Positions 63,745 through 64,000 of a stretch of DNA of 64,000 nt are shown here, piece by piece (positions within the stretch are counted from its first letter, which is position 1; every line of letters starts with the position of its first letter). Both the position numbers and the translations under genes were made by a program. The notes beneath the pieces were generated by a model. The model did not search any database. It worked only from the letters and a program-made list of their open reading frames with translations, and was not told the origin of the DNA. Origin of the DNA: Bacteroidota bacterium (GTDB lineage: Bacteria; Bacteroidota; Bacteroidia; Bacteroidales; Prolixibacteraceae); NCBI GenBank assembly GCA_023251455.1, contig JAHEYT010000020.1, positions 1 through 64,000 of the forward strand. The letters are read 5' to 3'.

Positions 63745-64000
63745 TTAATCGAGTGTGATATCGCCGGTTTCTCCTGTGCGAACCCGAATGGATTCATATG
63801 CCGGAATGACGAAGATTTTTCCGTCGCCGGGTTCGGGAGTCTGATTGGCTTCAATAATAGTTTCAACAGCAGTTGTCACTTTATCGTCGGGAACCACAAT
63901 TGTGACTACCCTTTGAGGACGAAGGCGAGGTTCTTTTCCCAAATGGGCCAGCGCCTCCGGAAGGTCTTTCTTAACTCCTTCGAGTACTTTGGCATCCCAA
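63745..64000 (-). CDS. nifI2: PII-family nitrogenase regulator NifI2, C-terminal part
   Basis: 85 residues are visible, the frame continuing past the right edge of the window (it reads WDAKVLEGVKKDLPEALAHL before the TTG that a simple ORF search takes as start). GKEPRLRPQRVVTIVVPDDK and KIFVIPAYESIRVRTGETGD are the C-terminal half of GlnB/NifI proteins, with the B-loop GDGKIFV. In cluster III operons nifI1 and nifI2 lie between nifH and nifD and switch nitrogenase off by binding MoFe protein in response to 2-oxoglutarate and ATP. Position directly before nifD supports nifI2; nifH and nifI1 should lie just outside. Confidence 0.9.
   Translation of the reverse strand, partial: WDAKVLEGVKKDLPEALAHLGKEPRLRPQRVVTIVVPDDKVTTAVETIIEANQTPEPGDGKIFVIPAYESIRVRTGETGDITLD

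Overview
The window looks like a chromosomal segment of an anaerobic or facultative, nitrogen-fixing member of the Bacteroidota, probably Bacteroidales/Marinilabiliales-like. The evidence is a TonB-dependent receptor paired with a DUF4249 lipoprotein, DUF4251 and DUF502 proteins, several TAnnTTTG-type -7 boxes, an oxygen-sensitive class I fumarase, and a cluster III (clostridial/archaeal-like) nif operon carrying a PII-type nifI gene inside it. The genus cannot be fixed from sequence reading alone. I saw no rRNA, tRNA, CRISPR array or transposase.

Layout. 1-7.2 kb: a truncated secreted protein, a small acidic protein, a DUF4251 protein, a D-2-hydroxyacid dehydrogenase, a DUF4249/TonB receptor pair and an acyl-CoA synthetase. 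7.3-12.4 kb: an AT-rich accessory patch with a GNAT acetyltransferase and a 1006-residue calcineurin-phosphoesterase/STAND-like fusion. The fusion gene is bracketed by a 16-bp inverted repeat, has an attC-like hairpin at one end, and is followed by a phased 21-bp tandem repeat. 12.4-28.1 kb: housekeeping genes (HAD phosphatase, TlpA-like thioredoxin, DMT transporter, Ntn hydrolase, MazF/PemK toxin-antitoxin pair, fumarase, LTA-synthase-like sulfatase, PAP2 phosphatase, TerC, DUF502, MsrB, PepSY protein, Dus, TrhO). 28.6-40 kb: a signalling and glycan block with an HTH/P-loop/TPR-like regulator, a hybrid histidine kinase, a GT4 and GH57 pair and a multi-PAS/GAF protein. Two copies of a [TGAACA x3 - TATACTTTTG promoter - small paralogous ORF] module stand in front of the kinase and in front of the GT4/GH57 operon. 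40.4-51.1 kb: an outer-membrane protein, an AraC regulator, the moaA-moaD-moaE-moeB operon, an isoquinoline-oxidoreductase-type molybdenum hydroxylase with XdhC and MocA-like maturation factors, and an aldo/keto reductase-flavodoxin pair. 51.2-64 kb (all minus strand): nifI2(partial)-nifD-nifK-nifE-nifN-nifB-ferredoxin-nifV-HEPN-like, then modA-mop-modB-modC.

How the genes fit together. From about 42 to 64 kb nearly everything concerns molybdenum: molybdopterin synthesis, a Mo hydroxylase and its maturation proteins, molybdate uptake and storage, and the Mo nitrogenase with its cofactor assembly genes. The AraC gene, the outer-membrane protein gene before it and the aldo/keto reductase operon are linked by a second shared promoter architecture: tandem 21-bp repeats of TTTGAATTTCGT followed by TATTTGyATC, with the same 62-nt spacing at both loci.

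The best leads for something undescribed are the duplicated TGAACA/small-ORF module (31.3-34.6 kb), the AraC-linked promoter pair, the calcineurin-STAND gene with its flanking repeats, and a sensor kinase that has lost its kinase half through an in-frame stop, leaving a decayed HisKA box just downstream.
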